A DNA stretch of 64,000 nucleotides from Lactobacillus melliventris. Lineage in GTDB: Bacteria; Bacillota; Bacilli; Lactobacillales; Lactobacillaceae. How positions within the stretch are numbered: the stretch's first letter is position 1; each line of letters starts with the position of its first letter. The stretch spans positions 220,399-284,398 of the forward strand of contig NZ_JAAEEB010000004.1 of the NCBI RefSeq assembly GCF_013346935.1. The letters run 5' to 3'. The notes under the pieces are model-generated. The model was not told the DNA's origin, made no database searches, and worked only from the letters and a program-made list of their open reading frames with translations. The position numbers and the translations under genes are program-made. This document shows, piece after piece, positions 49,310-58,316 of this stretch.

Positions 49310-49337
49310 AACATACCATATCTGGTAGTATTGTCAA
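49310..49337 (-). promoter_or_regulatory. Promoter of the nucleoside transporter operon
   Basis: Minus-strand TTGACA (49332-49337), 16-base spacer, TATGTT (49310-49315) preceded by TGG as an extended -10. No purine riboswitch was recognised in the leader. Confidence 0.65.
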
Positions 49338-49560
49338 AAATCAGCTACAAGATAAAGTGTTGATCTGATAGCATTCCTATTTTTTCATGAAAGCGAAACT
49401 GAGCCTTACTCATAATGTTTTGTATACCACAAATAAAAAAGTTAAAATTTTCGTATAGGTGTTAATTAAGTTAATCTGGCGCCATTAAGCAACCTTTGTT
49501 CATAAACCAACGTATAATAAAATATATGGTAAAATGTTCGTCAATGATAAAGGTAATCTA

Positions 49561-50094
49561 ATGAAATTATATAAGGCATTTTTTAAATCAAAGTTAGGAA
49601 CGTTAACGCTTTTAAGCGATGACAGCTATCTCCTAGGATTATGGTTTAACGGACAAAAATATTTTGGTGCCGGCTATGATTTGAGTCTTGTCAAAGTCTT
49701 TCCCAGTAGCCCGATTAAATCGGCCCAAAAATGGCTGACTGCTTATTTTGCTGGGCAAAAACCAGACCCATCTACCGTCCCCGTGAAACCTGACGTGTCA
49801 GCCTTTAGGCAAAAAGTACTTAAGGAACTGCAAAAAGTGCCTTACGGCGAACTTGTCACTTATAAAGAATTATCCGCTCGAGTGCAAAAAGGGCAAAAGA
49901 ATAAAGTAAATAAGGCTCGTGCAATTGGCAATGCTGTTGGACACAATCCTATTAGCTTAATCATTCCCTGCCACCGTGTAATTAGCAGTGACGGCTCTTT
50001 AACGGGTTATGCTGGAGGTCTCGACCGCAAAAGGGCATTATTAAAAATGGAAAATCCCCAAATCAAATTTTCCAGCCAATTAGACTTGCGATAA
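49561..50094 (+). CDS. ogt: Methylated-DNA--[protein]-cysteine S-methyltransferase
   Basis: A suicide repair protein that removes O6-alkyl groups from guanine. The 177-residue form from ATG 49561 has the active-site motif IIPCHRVISSDG (Cys near 137), GNAVGHNPISL and the arginine-finger region VPYGELVTYKELS. An AAGG site 8 bases upstream favours this ATG over 49534. A -10 TATAAT lies at 49513-49518. Single gene. Confidence 0.93.
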   Translation: MKLYKAFFKSKLGTLTLLSDDSYLLGLWFNGQKYFGAGYDLSLVKVFPSSPIKSAQKWLTAYFAGQKPDPSTVPVKPDVSAFRQKVLKELQKVPYGELVTYKELSARVQKGQKNKVNKARAIGNAVGHNPISLIIPCHRVISSDGSLTGYAGGLDRKRALLKMENPQIKFSSQLDLR

Positions 50095-50121
50095 AGCATT
50101 TAATATTCGGTTTTAAAGCAA

Positions 50122-50153
50122 AATAAAAAGCTGCATGGAGCTCCACGCAACTT
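50122..50153 (-). terminator. Terminator of the HD-domain gene
   Basis: Stem AAGCTGCATGG-AGCT-CCACGCAACTT running into the stop codon, with TTTTTATTTT on the minus strand. Confidence 0.8.
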
Positions 50154-50805
50154 AAACATTCCATTCAGACATAAATTCTTTGACATAGTCACGCATAAAT
50201 TCAGTTCTTTTTTGCGCTTCCTTTTTCCCTCCGACTGTATTCATTAAGTCAGCCAAATGGAATAATTTTTCATAAAAATGATTGATTGTTGTTTCCGTGT
50301 GCTTTCGATATTGATCATGACTAACCAGCTTTTGCGGTTTGATTCTGGGGTCATATATAACATTGCCATGGGCACCACCATAAGTAAAAGCCCGCGCAAT
50401 ACCGATTGCACCCAGGCTTTCAATGCGATCAGCATCTTGGACATATTCTCCAGAAACTGGCAGCTGATAATGATGCTCGATATTGGCTGAAAAGGACATA
50501 TGCTGTATTGTAAATAAAATATCTTTTACTTCTAAAGCAGTAAACCCTGCTTGTGGCAACAATTTTTTAATACTGGCAAGAACCTGATCAGGATCTGCGC
50601 AAATTTTTTCATCAATAGTATCATGCAAATATCCAGCCGCCTCGATAATAGCAACCATACGGCTGTCTTTATGTGCAGCAGGATTATCCTGCAAATACAT
50701 TTTGCTAGCCAAATGCGCTACCCGTTGGCCATGATAAAAATCATGACCAGTTTTTTCATCTTGCAGCTGCTCTTTAACAAATTCTGTTACTTTAGCTAAA
50801 TCCAA
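50152..50805 (-). CDS. HD-domain phosphohydrolase
   Basis: A 217-residue metal-dependent phosphohydrolase of the YedJ/YpgQ-like group. The metal ligands are in GHDFYHGQRVAHLA, AAGYLHDTIDEKI (HD) and EYVQDADRIESLGAIGIARAF. Some relatives hydrolyse nucleotides, but no substrate can be named. The start codon is TTG at 50805, set by AAGGA at a 7-base gap; no ATG fits better. Confidence 0.88.
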   Translation of the reverse strand: MDLAKVTEFVKEQLQDEKTGHDFYHGQRVAHLASKMYLQDNPAAHKDSRMVAIIEAAGYLHDTIDEKICADPDQVLASIKKLLPQAGFTALEVKDILFTIQHMSFSANIEHHYQLPVSGEYVQDADRIESLGAIGIARAFTYGGAHGNVIYDPRIKPQKLVSHDQYRKHTETTINHFYEKLFHLADLMNTVGGKKEAQKRTEFMRDYVKEFMSEWNV

Positions 50806-51032
50806 ATTAATTTCCTTTCCTCATCCAACTATTAAGCTTGTATTCCCTTAAAATATAACTTAATGACGATTTTACTGCTTTTTTACTAAAAAAAGACAGA
50901 CCACAAATTCATAGCTTTTACTACTTGTTTAATAGTCTATCTCTTTTGATTAATTTAACCAAACCATTTTATGTTAGTCACCAAGATCAAAGAAACACTA
51001 GCTTTTGAGATAATTCTTACCAAATATCAATG

Positions 51033-51869
51033 CTAAATGTTTAATTTCTTATGGGCTGGTTTGAACTTATGATTTTTAGTTATAGTACCAATGTGATTAT
51101 AAGTTACTGTTGCTGGTTTAAATTGACTTAAATCTTCCGTCTTAATATAAGTCACAATTAATTCACCATTGGGCACATAGTTATACAGCGGGTAATAATT
51201 TTCATAGGTATTAGTACCGTCAACTCTGAATTTAATCGGTGTGCGCCCAATCCAAAAACCTTTATGTTTACCTTTTGTTTGACCATCTTGCTTCAGGGAA
51301 ACTGTAAACGTAGCGTCTTCCTTATTACTATATATAATGTTTTCATTAGTTAGCGTTTTACCATATTTATGATCTGATTCACTGTAACCATTATAAGCAT
51401 TAGCCAAAGAACCATTGTAATCATGAACTACCGCGTGTCCCTTTTTAAGTTGGTAACCATATGGGACCTGGCAATATGCGGCTGGAATAATATATTTTCT
51501 TTTGCCATCTTTTTCCTTAATATTACTAATAAAATAGCGTGTGCCGTTGATTGTGCCAGCACCTATAAAGACATCCCAGTCATCAATCCCAGGATCAGAC
51601 TTAGTTCCTATTAATTTTAGTGATTTAAGATCACGATACGCTTCAACATTGTCACCTGGAATAAAACTAGCGTACCATTTTCTTTTTTTGATGTAATGGA
51701 CACCAGACTTTTTAGAAAGTTTCTGGAGCTTGTTATAATCCTTAGTTGTCGCAACCGGTAGTGATTTGGCAGCAACGGTTTGAGAGTTTAAACAAGCTAG
51801 TGTAGTAATGCCAGCAGTCAATAACACTCCCGCAATTATGATTTTTTGGAATAATTTGGTTTTCTTCAT
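51033..51869 (-). CDS. Secreted protein of unknown function
   Basis: A 278-residue exported protein. A signal peptide (MKKTKLFQKIIIAGVLLTAG to about TVAAKS) is followed by a Lys/Tyr/Asn-rich region with predicted beta strands. I recognise no domain. The repeated pattern of short strands with GTRYFISNIKEKDGKRKYIIP vaguely recalls SLAP-like surface folds but lacks the HNAYVY core, and there is no LPXTG. Cys26 of the leader (TTLACLN) forms a lipobox-like LAC; lipidation is possible but the preceding context is atypical. Single gene. Confidence 0.75.
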   Translation of the reverse strand: MKKTKLFQKIIIAGVLLTAGITTLACLNSQTVAAKSLPVATTKDYNKLQKLSKKSGVHYIKKRKWYASFIPGDNVEAYRDLKSLKLIGTKSDPGIDDWDVFIGAGTINGTRYFISNIKEKDGKRKYIIPAAYCQVPYGYQLKKGHAVVHDYNGSLANAYNGYSESDHKYGKTLTNENIIYSNKEDATFTVSLKQDGQTKGKHKGFWIGRTPIKFRVDGTNTYENYYPLYNYVPNGELIVTYIKTEDLSQFKPATVTYNHIGTITKNHKFKPAHKKLNI

Positions 51870-52245
51870 AGCAAATTGACATCCTTTCTGTAAGATACAG
51901 TTTGACCTTTTATAATAGATTATTTACCTGACACTATTAGTTATATAATCAATAATAAAATTAAGCAATATAAAAATTAGATAATAATGATTTTTAATTT
52001 TCAATTTTTCGATACAATTTTACCGCTAAAACTGATTACGACACTTAATGCAAAATAGTCCTTAACCTATCACAGCAATATTTTGATAAATTACTGATAT
52101 TAAAAATTAAGCCACTTCCCAGATTTGAACTGGGGACCTCCTCCTTACCACGGCGGTGCTCTACCTTCTGAGCTAAAGTGGCGAATTAAATTCAATAAAA
52201 AAGCATTCACTTTCCATAAAGCGAATACTTCAAATAATACTATAT
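51870..52245. other. Intergenic region holding tRNA-Thr
   Basis: Very AT-rich; the 240 bases before the tRNA hold the promoter region of the secreted-protein gene and no recognisable element. The tRNA-Thr gene follows. Confidence 0.6.
52110..52182 (-). tRNA. tRNA-Thr (anticodon GGT)
   Basis: A 73-base cloverleaf: acceptor GCCACTT/AAGTGGC, D arm GCTC/GAGC, anticodon arm CCGCC-GTGGTAA-GGAGG with anticodon GGT, T arm CCCAG-TTCAAAT-CTGGG. The anticodon stem has a G-A mismatch at 29-41 (GGCGG would pair fully). CCA is not encoded. Confidence 0.9.
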
Positions 52246-52584
52246 CTAGTCATTATCTGCAATAAATCTTACAGCAGTACCGTAGGCAACCACTGACTGC
52301 ATGTCGCCACTGATTGAACCAGAGTCAAAACGCATCATCACAATTGCATCTGCGCCCTTATCCTCTGCAGCTTGACGCAGCCTTTCTAAAGCTTGATTGC
52401 GAGAATCTTCCAGCATTTTGGTGTAACTGCGAATTTCACCACCAACAACTGATTTTAATCCTGCACCAAAATTTTTAACAAAATTTTTGGACTGAGTAGT
52501 CAGACCAAATACTTCTCCGATAAGTTCGTATTTTTTACCAGGTATATTTTCTGTAGTTGTTATTAAAATCTCTCTTTGTGCCAT
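52246..52584 (-). CDS. YbjQ family (UPF0145) heavy-metal-binding-domain protein
   Basis: A 112-residue YbjQ protein: [20 protein letters not shown], then a helix with [26 protein letters not shown], ending AYGTAVRF. The family forms homopentamers of unclear function; the heavy-metal name rests on fold only. AGGAGG precedes the ATG. Confidence 0.9.
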   Translation of the reverse strand: MAQREILITTTENIPGKKYELIGEVFGLTTQSKNFVKNFGAGLKSVVGGEIRSYTKMLEDSRNQALERLRQAAEDKGADAIVMMRFDSGSISGDMQSVVAYGTAVRFIADND

Positions 52585-52659
52585 TTTGCCCTCCTAGCAG
52601 TATGGTTATACGTTACTAAATTAATAGTATGAAATCCTATAACTTTTTTGTCAAATTAG

Positions 52660-53055
52660 TCAAATCAGATTTATTATTTTACAAGCAATTTTAGGAGGCA
52701 TTAAATTAATCTGAGTTAGGTCTTTGACAGCTACCCAATCAGGCTGATAAACATTTGCATTATTTGAGCGTTCTTTTTCTTCTCCACTAATTTCTGGTGC
52801 AGCTATAAAGGAAATTTCAGCATAAAAGAAATGTTCATTTTCTTGACTTTTGTATTCAAATAGCTGGTTTAAGGCAGCTGGTTTTAGCTGAATACTTAGT
52901 TCTTCATCAATTTCTCTGATTGCGGTTTCAACTGGGGTTTCATTCCCTTTAGCTCCACCTCCCGGAATTACCCAGTAGTCTCGACCATTTTTTAATCTAT
53001 GAATTAATAAAATCGCATCATTTTCAGAATTATAAAGAATTACACGTGCACGCAT
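52660..53055 (-). CDS. Nudix hydrolase
   Basis: A protein of about 131 residues with a full Nudix box, GGGAKGNETPVETAIREIDEEL, which binds the metal for pyrophosphate cleavage of nucleoside-diphosphate derivatives. The substrate is not predictable. I start at ATG 53055 (MRARVIL) because AAGGAG lies 8 bases upstream; a GTG three codons earlier is within the ribosome site. Confidence 0.9.
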   Translation of the reverse strand: MRARVILYNSENDAILLIHRLKNGRDYWVIPGGGAKGNETPVETAIREIDEELSIQLKPAALNQLFEYKSQENEHFFYAEISFIAAPEISGEEKERSNNANVYQPDWVAVKDLTQINLMPPKIACKIINLI

Positions 53056-53112
53056 ATCAACCACTCCTTCCGAAAAAATAATGTTTTCTTATATACTCTC
53101 TTAATTGGAGTT

Positions 53113-53152
53113 AAAAAAGGGCAGTTGCGAAAATAGCAACTGCCTCTTTTAG
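53113..53152 (-). terminator. Terminator of tyrS
   Basis: Stem GGCAGTTGC / GCAACTGCC, seven-base loop, flanked by AAAAG and TTTTTT on the minus strand. Confidence 0.9.
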
Positions 53153-53153
53153 A

Positions 53154-54419
53154 TTAATCTTTAATTGTTACCAAAGTATATTTTCTTTTACCTTTTCTAA
53201 TAATCACGTATTTACCGTCAAAGGCTTTAGCAGGATCGACCTCAAAGTCAACTGATTGCTCGCGCTCACCATTAACATAAATTGCTCCGTTAGCAACATC
53301 TTCTCGTGCCTGACGCTTAGAAGGCTCAATCTTAGTATCAACTAAGAAGTCTATGATATTTTTGCTCTGAGAAGGTGCTGCGGCTGCAGGAGCACTCTTA
53401 AGTCCCTGCTCAATCTGTTTAACCGACAAGTTTTTAATATCACCGGAAAACAGGGCGTCTGTGATCATCTCTGCCTCTTTTAGTCCTGCTTCGCCGTGAA
53501 CAAACTTGGTTACTTCCCTTGCAAGTGTTTTTTGTGCTGTCCGTTTCCATGGTTCGGTTTTTACTTGTTCAGCCAGATCATCAATTTCTTCGTGACTAAG
53601 AAAAGTAAAGTACTTCAAATACTTAACCACGTCCCGATCTTCCTGATTAATCCAAAATTGGTAAAATTCGTAAGGACTGGTTTTTTCAGGATCAAGCCAA
53701 ACAGCCCCACCTGCTGATTTACCAAACTTAGTGCCATCAGCTTTTAACATTAACGGAATTGTTAAACCAAATGCCTGTCTGTCTGATCCCATTAACTTGT
53801 GAATTAAATCAATGCCAGCTGTGATATTACCCCACTGATCGCTACCACCAATTTGCATTTGGACACCATAATTTTTATTTAGCTGGTAAAAATCAATGGC
53901 TTGTAAAATTTGGTAGGAGAACTCAGTAAAGGAAATACCATTTTCCAAACGACTGGCAACTACATCTTTATTAATCATGTTATTAACTTGGAAGTGCTTG
54001 CCATATTCACGCAAGAATTCAATTAAACTTAATTTATCAAGCCATTCAGCGTTATTAACGATTTCAAAGTTGTCAGTGCCAAACAGCTTTTCCATTTGTT
54101 TAGTCAGAGCTACCTCGTTTTCATGCAATTTTTCTGCACTAAGAAGAACCCTCTCTGATTTACGCCCAGAAGGATCTCCAATTGTTCCCGTACCACCACC
54201 TATAACAATCACAGGATGATAACCAGCCAATTGAAATCTTTTTAATATCATGAAAGGAATAAGATGGCCGATATGTAGTGAATCACCTGTGGGGTCAGTA
54301 CCACAATAAAGGGCTAAATCATCGTGCTCTTGTAAATACTTGGTTAAGCCAGCCTCATCGGTTTGCTGGTTAATCGCTCCGCGCCACTTCAAGTCTGCTA
54401 AAATATCAAAGCTTGCCAT
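53154..54419 (-). CDS. tyrS: Tyrosyl-tRNA synthetase
   Basis: Charges tRNA-Tyr. A 421-residue class I synthetase with CGTDPTGDSLHIGHLIPF (HIGH), the tyrosine-binding QIGGSDQWGNI, KFGKSAGGAVWLD (KMSKS-like) and a C-terminal S4 domain (KIEPSKRQAREDVANGAIYVNG). A GGAGG site precedes the ATG. It is controlled by a T-box riboswitch with a tyrosine specifier. Confidence 0.96.
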   Translation of the reverse strand: MASFDILADLKWRGAINQQTDEAGLTKYLQEHDDLALYCGTDPTGDSLHIGHLIPFMILKRFQLAGYHPVIVIGGGTGTIGDPSGRKSERVLLSAEKLHENEVALTKQMEKLFGTDNFEIVNNAEWLDKLSLIEFLREYGKHFQVNNMINKDVVASRLENGISFTEFSYQILQAIDFYQLNKNYGVQMQIGGSDQWGNITAGIDLIHKLMGSDRQAFGLTIPLMLKADGTKFGKSAGGAVWLDPEKTSPYEFYQFWINQEDRDVVKYLKYFTFLSHEEIDDLAEQVKTEPWKRTAQKTLAREVTKFVHGEAGLKEAEMITDALFSGDIKNLSVKQIEQGLKSAPAAAAPSQSKNIIDFLVDTKIEPSKRQAREDVANGAIYVNGEREQSVDFEVDPAKAFDGKYVIIRKGKRKYTLVTIKD

Positions 54420-54433
54420 CTTTTTTCCTCCAA

Positions 54434-54645
54434 TAAAAAAGTCCCCAGATTCATTTTTGAATCTAGGGACGACTAATTACCTTTTCAGCCGTGGTACCAC
54501 CCACGTTTACACTTAATCACAAGTGCCTTAACTATGGTCTTTACGGGAACCACCCAACTAGTATTTCGCTACTCTTGACCTGTCTAGCTCACACTAACCG
54601 CTAGTTCTCTGAACGCTGAATCAAGGTGCTACTTAAAATTGTTAT
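54434..54645 (-). ncRNA. Tyrosine T-box riboswitch upstream of tyrS
   Basis: On the minus strand the leader contains the T-box core GGGTGGTACCACGG (54489-54502), whose variable base (T) pairs with the A discriminator of tRNA-Tyr. A specifier-loop context GAAATACTAG gives codon TAC (54561-54563). The terminator GTCCCTAGATTC / GAATCTGGGGAC with a TTTTTT run ends at 54434. Uncharged tRNA-Tyr should stabilise the antiterminator. Confidence 0.93.
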
Positions 54646-54689
54646 AAATGATAATACTCATTTTTTCTTAATAAGTCAATATAATTTTA

Positions 54690-57662
54690 TTACTTATAGA
54701 AGCCTTTAATCTTTAAGCCATATGCTTTACCTGCTGTCATATCATATTGGATAGCTTCATAGTCAGCTAAAATTTCTTGTTGTTTTTTGGTGAGATATTT
54801 TGGATCAATTACTTGTCCTTGCCGTCCAATTAATTCGAAGCCTTTATCTCCTTTAAAGTTAATCGTAATTGCCGGCAATTTCTTATGTACTTCAGTCAGC
54901 AGCGCTTGGTAAGGGGTAACTTTCGAATTAGTCTGTTCTAGCATCATAGCAATAAAGTCACTCGAGCTGACGAAGTTATTAGCCCTACGCGGCAACCTAG
55001 TCTTAGCACCATGTTGACGAGCATACTTGTTTGAGTAAATAAAGTAGCGCGTTGAATGCATTTGTACCGGATACTTAGCAGTATAGTTTTGAGAAATAAT
55101 GCTTGGATAGTGATCGCCATAAAAGACTAGAGTAATAGGCTTTTGAATTTTATCAATCTGTTTGATAAATTGCTCAACTGCCTTGTCAGTATATTGCGTA
55201 CCCTTGACATAGGTAGCCATTTGATCACGTACTGCTGGAGACTTGAACAACTCTCCCGAAATCTTACCCATGTATTCGTTGTTGGGGTACCAGTTATTGT
55301 ATGGCATGTGGTTTTGAATTGATATCAGGTTGATAAACTGGCCGCCATTACGGGAATTGATTTCTTTTAGTCCGTTGGCGTAGGTAGTGAAGTCAGAGTT
55401 ATAACCGCTCTTACCTAGCTTCTTTTGGTCAATAATTTTATATTTTGAACCAACATAGATAAACTTATCAAACTTAAATCTATGGTAGTCTTCCTGACGT
55501 GAGTAATATGTACCGATAAATGGGTGGACTGCAGATTTATAATCAAAGTTCATCCCTATTGTTGGGTAGAAGTCATAATTTGGCACAATTTGAACGTAAG
55601 GGGTCAAAGTAGACTTGAACATACCCATATTCAAACCAGTTAAGGTTTCCCATTCCATGTTGGCAGTACCACCACCATAACCAGCACTCAACATATTACC
55701 GTAGGTTGAGCGTGACTTCATCGACTGGATAAATTTAACTGGATTTGGAACATCACGATCGAATCTAATCGTAGGGAAGGTGCTTGGATCAACAAAACTT
55801 TCACTCAGATTAAAGACAATGGTTTGATTCTTCAGATCATTTTTACGTTTCTTATTAATTTTGGCAGCAACTTTTTCATACTTGGTATTTAGTTGCTTAA
55901 TGCTTGTTTCTGAATAACCTTCAGGCTGATCCATAATTTGCAGGTCAATGTAATTCAAGAAATTAAGGACAGGCCCATTAACCTGAATATCACGCTCTGG
56001 GTTACGGAACCTTTGCCTGTTGTCAAAACCGCGATTAATATGATAGATTACGCCACCATCATGGTTAAAACGCAGCGGCGTAACAAATAGTAACAGACTT
56101 AACAGTGCCCAAATTCCACGCCGTTTCCATGATCCGCGCTTTTTGATTGGACACTTTAATTCTAAGAAAATATCCAGCGCAATTATTACAACCAATGCAA
56201 TTAAAATTACAATGACAGTTGTTTTACCAATCATTGGGATCAAGGTTCTCCAGTTGACTATCTCACTTAATTCAGTGGGGTAGATTGGTTCACCACGGAG
56301 TAAGAGCTTAATTTTATTTGCGATAGCCCAGCCGATAGCTATCAGACTTACCAGAATATTCGAAGTCCAGTAACGCGTTGTTACGAAATAAAATACTGAG
56401 AACAATGCATCTAGAAAAATGGTTGTTAGAATCATGGCAAAGAACTTAGTGCCGAGAAGATAAACTATCGCATTAATCGTTGCCGCCGTGCTTATCTGAA
56501 TTCGTAAGTTATCGGATTCAATTAGGAAAGAGCCAAAACTTAAAATGTAGAACCAGGCCCAAGTTAGCAGATTAACCCTGTTTTTAATAACAAAGTTGGT
56601 AAATATTGCCCAACCCTTTTCACAAATTTTGGCCAGATTAGGTTCATGATCTAAGTAATTGATAATCTTAGCAAATGGATTTATTTGGAACAAATAGCGC
56701 TCAAGCAATTGATACCAGACAACCACAATGATTGTCATCACTAGCAGCAAAATCAGCTTGTCAATAATGGATGATCTTGTAAAGCTAAAAGCTCTCATAA
56801 ATCTGGGTGAAATAGGTGCATCCATGATCATGATTACTGGGATAAAGTAGCGCATCTGATTTTTGTTAAAAGTTAAGATTAACTTCTTAAACAATAAAAA
56901 GACGGCCACCACCAGTAAAAACATAAATGGTGACGTAGGATTATTTAAAAATTCTCTGTTCCAGTCGCCACCACCATTACCGGAAATTATCTGAGACCAG
57001 TAAACAGCGTCAAAGCCGGAAACGCCAATCACTACAATGAAGAAGGACAAAAAACCACTGATTAAAGATAATGTCAGCAACTTATTATTGATGGGAACAT
57101 TGGCTAAAAACATGCCCCAGGCAAAGAAAAGCACTAAGTACAAGCCATAAAACGAGTATTGAAAAGATAAATTACCGGCACTGAGGGCAAAACCTAATAA
57201 TGTCAGCAAACTTAGTACTAAGAGATTTTGCTTAACAGTTAATTTATGCAAAAAGTCATACAGGTGTGGCTGGATTAGTAAGCAGAAAACCAGGCCGGAG
57301 AACAAAACTGAAGTACTGGTAATGATGGGAAACAGCATTCCCCAAACGCGCCACATATTAAAACGGGTTGGAACTATAAAGAAAAAGAAAATGTAGTAAA
57401 CGATCAAAGTAACACTGGCTAGCAGCCAATATTTAAAGCTTTCACTAACACTTTGCTTTTTCCTGCTGTAAACAGCACCAAATACCATAGGCACTATCAT
57501 TAAAGTTGCGTTGTGCAACATGTTAGGCATAAAGTGAATAAATGAAAAGTGCGCTCTGGCAGCAAATCCTTTCAAATTAAACATTTGCACTAGCATAAAC
57601 AGAGTTGCCACCAGTAGGAAAATTATCTGAATAGCTTTTAAAGATTTCTTATTTTTATTCAT
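54690..57662 (-). CDS. LTA synthase-like phosphoglycerol transferase with extra membrane module
   Basis: A 990-residue membrane enzyme, about 300 longer than ordinary LtaS. Residues 1-320 hold about ten extra hydrophobic segments of acyltransferase-3-like appearance; 330-560 hold further membrane segments; 600-960 form the extracellular sulfatase-type domain. Catalytic features: NLSESFVDPSTFP (metal-binding Glu, near 620), GYGGGTANMEWETLTG (nucleophile Thr, near 665), QNHMPY and VFYGDHYPSI (metal-binding Asp/His, near 851). The likely role is transfer of phosphoglycerol to a teichoic-type polymer or surface glycan. It follows plsY and lcp closely. The exact acceptor is unknown. Confidence 0.88.
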   Translation of the reverse strand: MNKNKKSLKAIQIIFLLVATLFMLVQMFNLKGFAARAHFSFIHFMPNMLHNATLMIVPMVFGAVYSRKKQSVSESFKYWLLASVTLIVYYIFFFFIVPTRFNMWRVWGMLFPIITSTSVLFSGLVFCLLIQPHLYDFLHKLTVKQNLLVLSLLTLLGFALSAGNLSFQYSFYGLYLVLFFAWGMFLANVPINNKLLTLSLISGFLSFFIVVIGVSGFDAVYWSQIISGNGGGDWNREFLNNPTSPFMFLLVVAVFLLFKKLILTFNKNQMRYFIPVIMIMDAPISPRFMRAFSFTRSSIIDKLILLLVMTIIVVVWYQLLERYLFQINPFAKIINYLDHEPNLAKICEKGWAIFTNFVIKNRVNLLTWAWFYILSFGSFLIESDNLRIQISTAATINAIVYLLGTKFFAMILTTIFLDALFSVFYFVTTRYWTSNILVSLIAIGWAIANKIKLLLRGEPIYPTELSEIVNWRTLIPMIGKTTVIVILIALVVIIALDIFLELKCPIKKRGSWKRRGIWALLSLLLFVTPLRFNHDGGVIYHINRGFDNRQRFRNPERDIQVNGPVLNFLNYIDLQIMDQPEGYSETSIKQLNTKYEKVAAKINKKRKNDLKNQTIVFNLSESFVDPSTFPTIRFDRDVPNPVKFIQSMKSRSTYGNMLSAGYGGGTANMEWETLTGLNMGMFKSTLTPYVQIVPNYDFYPTIGMNFDYKSAVHPFIGTYYSRQEDYHRFKFDKFIYVGSKYKIIDQKKLGKSGYNSDFTTYANGLKEINSRNGGQFINLISIQNHMPYNNWYPNNEYMGKISGELFKSPAVRDQMATYVKGTQYTDKAVEQFIKQIDKIQKPITLVFYGDHYPSIISQNYTAKYPVQMHSTRYFIYSNKYARQHGAKTRLPRRANNFVSSSDFIAMMLEQTNSKVTPYQALLTEVHKKLPAITINFKGDKGFELIGRQGQVIDPKYLTKKQQEILADYEAIQYDMTAGKAYGLKIKGFYK

Positions 57663-57683
57663 ATTCCTAAGTTATATTCCTCA

Positions 57684-58316
57684 CTAAAAATGATGCTGTT
57701 GACTATCATGCAATAGACCCAATTTTTTCTTAATTGAGTATAAAACATCAACCTTTTTCCCGTTGCCAGTAAAAAAGTCACGTAGGTCATATCTAAATTT
57801 GAAAGTCATGACCAGAGTCATTATTAATAATACGATTCCCGCTTCTTTAACTTTAAAAAGTTCATACAAACTGAACAATATTATAAAAATTATCGGCGGA
57901 ATCGTCAAATTTTGTAATAGTATCAGTAGTATTAAACAAACTAGAAGTGTCACCGCAGCAGCAGGAGTATCATACAGCGCCGCTACTATCACGGCTACCG
58001 TGACGCCCTTTCCCCCGTCAAAATGGTTCCAAAAGGGAAAGCAGTGCCCCAGCTCCAAGCCTAAGCCAGCATACAAAAGAGCAATATTGTCTGAGAAAAG
58101 ATAGTGTACGATAAGAAGACAGATGAGCGTTTTTAACAAGTCACCAATACAAGTTAATATACCCCATTTTTTCCCAAACACTGCTCCGACATTAGCCGTT
58201 CCTGGGTTACCCGAACCCACCTTTGTGGGATCCTCGTGTAAAGCAAAGCGGCAAATAAAAACCGCAAACAGCAAGCAGCCAAATCCATATCCGATAGCGA
58301 TTGACCACAAACGCAT
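57684..58316 (-). CDS. plsY: Glycerol-3-phosphate acyltransferase PlsY
   Basis: A membrane acyltransferase that loads an acyl group from acyl phosphate onto glycerol 3-phosphate, the first step of phospholipid synthesis. The 210-residue protein shows the conserved loops SGNPGTANV and GHCFPFWNHFDGGKGVTV, the latter with Asp where Lys is usual. The ATG at 58316 overlaps the lcp stop by one base (TAATG); a TTG two codons earlier is less likely. Lying with an LtaS-like and an LCP gene, it may be a paralogue serving envelope lipid supply. Confidence 0.9.
   Translation of the reverse strand: MRLWSIAIGYGFGCLLFAVFICRFALHEDPTKVGSGNPGTANVGAVFGKKWGILTCIGDLLKTLICLLIVHYLFSDNIALLYAGLGLELGHCFPFWNHFDGGKGVTVAVIVAALYDTPAAAVTLLVCLILLILLQNLTIPPIIFIILFSLYELFKVKEAGIVLLIMTLVMTFKFRYDLRDFFTGNGKKVDVLYSIKKKLGLLHDSQQHHF

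Noticed and set aside
54546..54557. GGGTGGTTCC on the minus strand taken as a second T-box core
   Set aside because: It lies next to the specifier stem of the same leader and lacks the ACC pairing of a T-box bulge; the true core is at 54489-54502.
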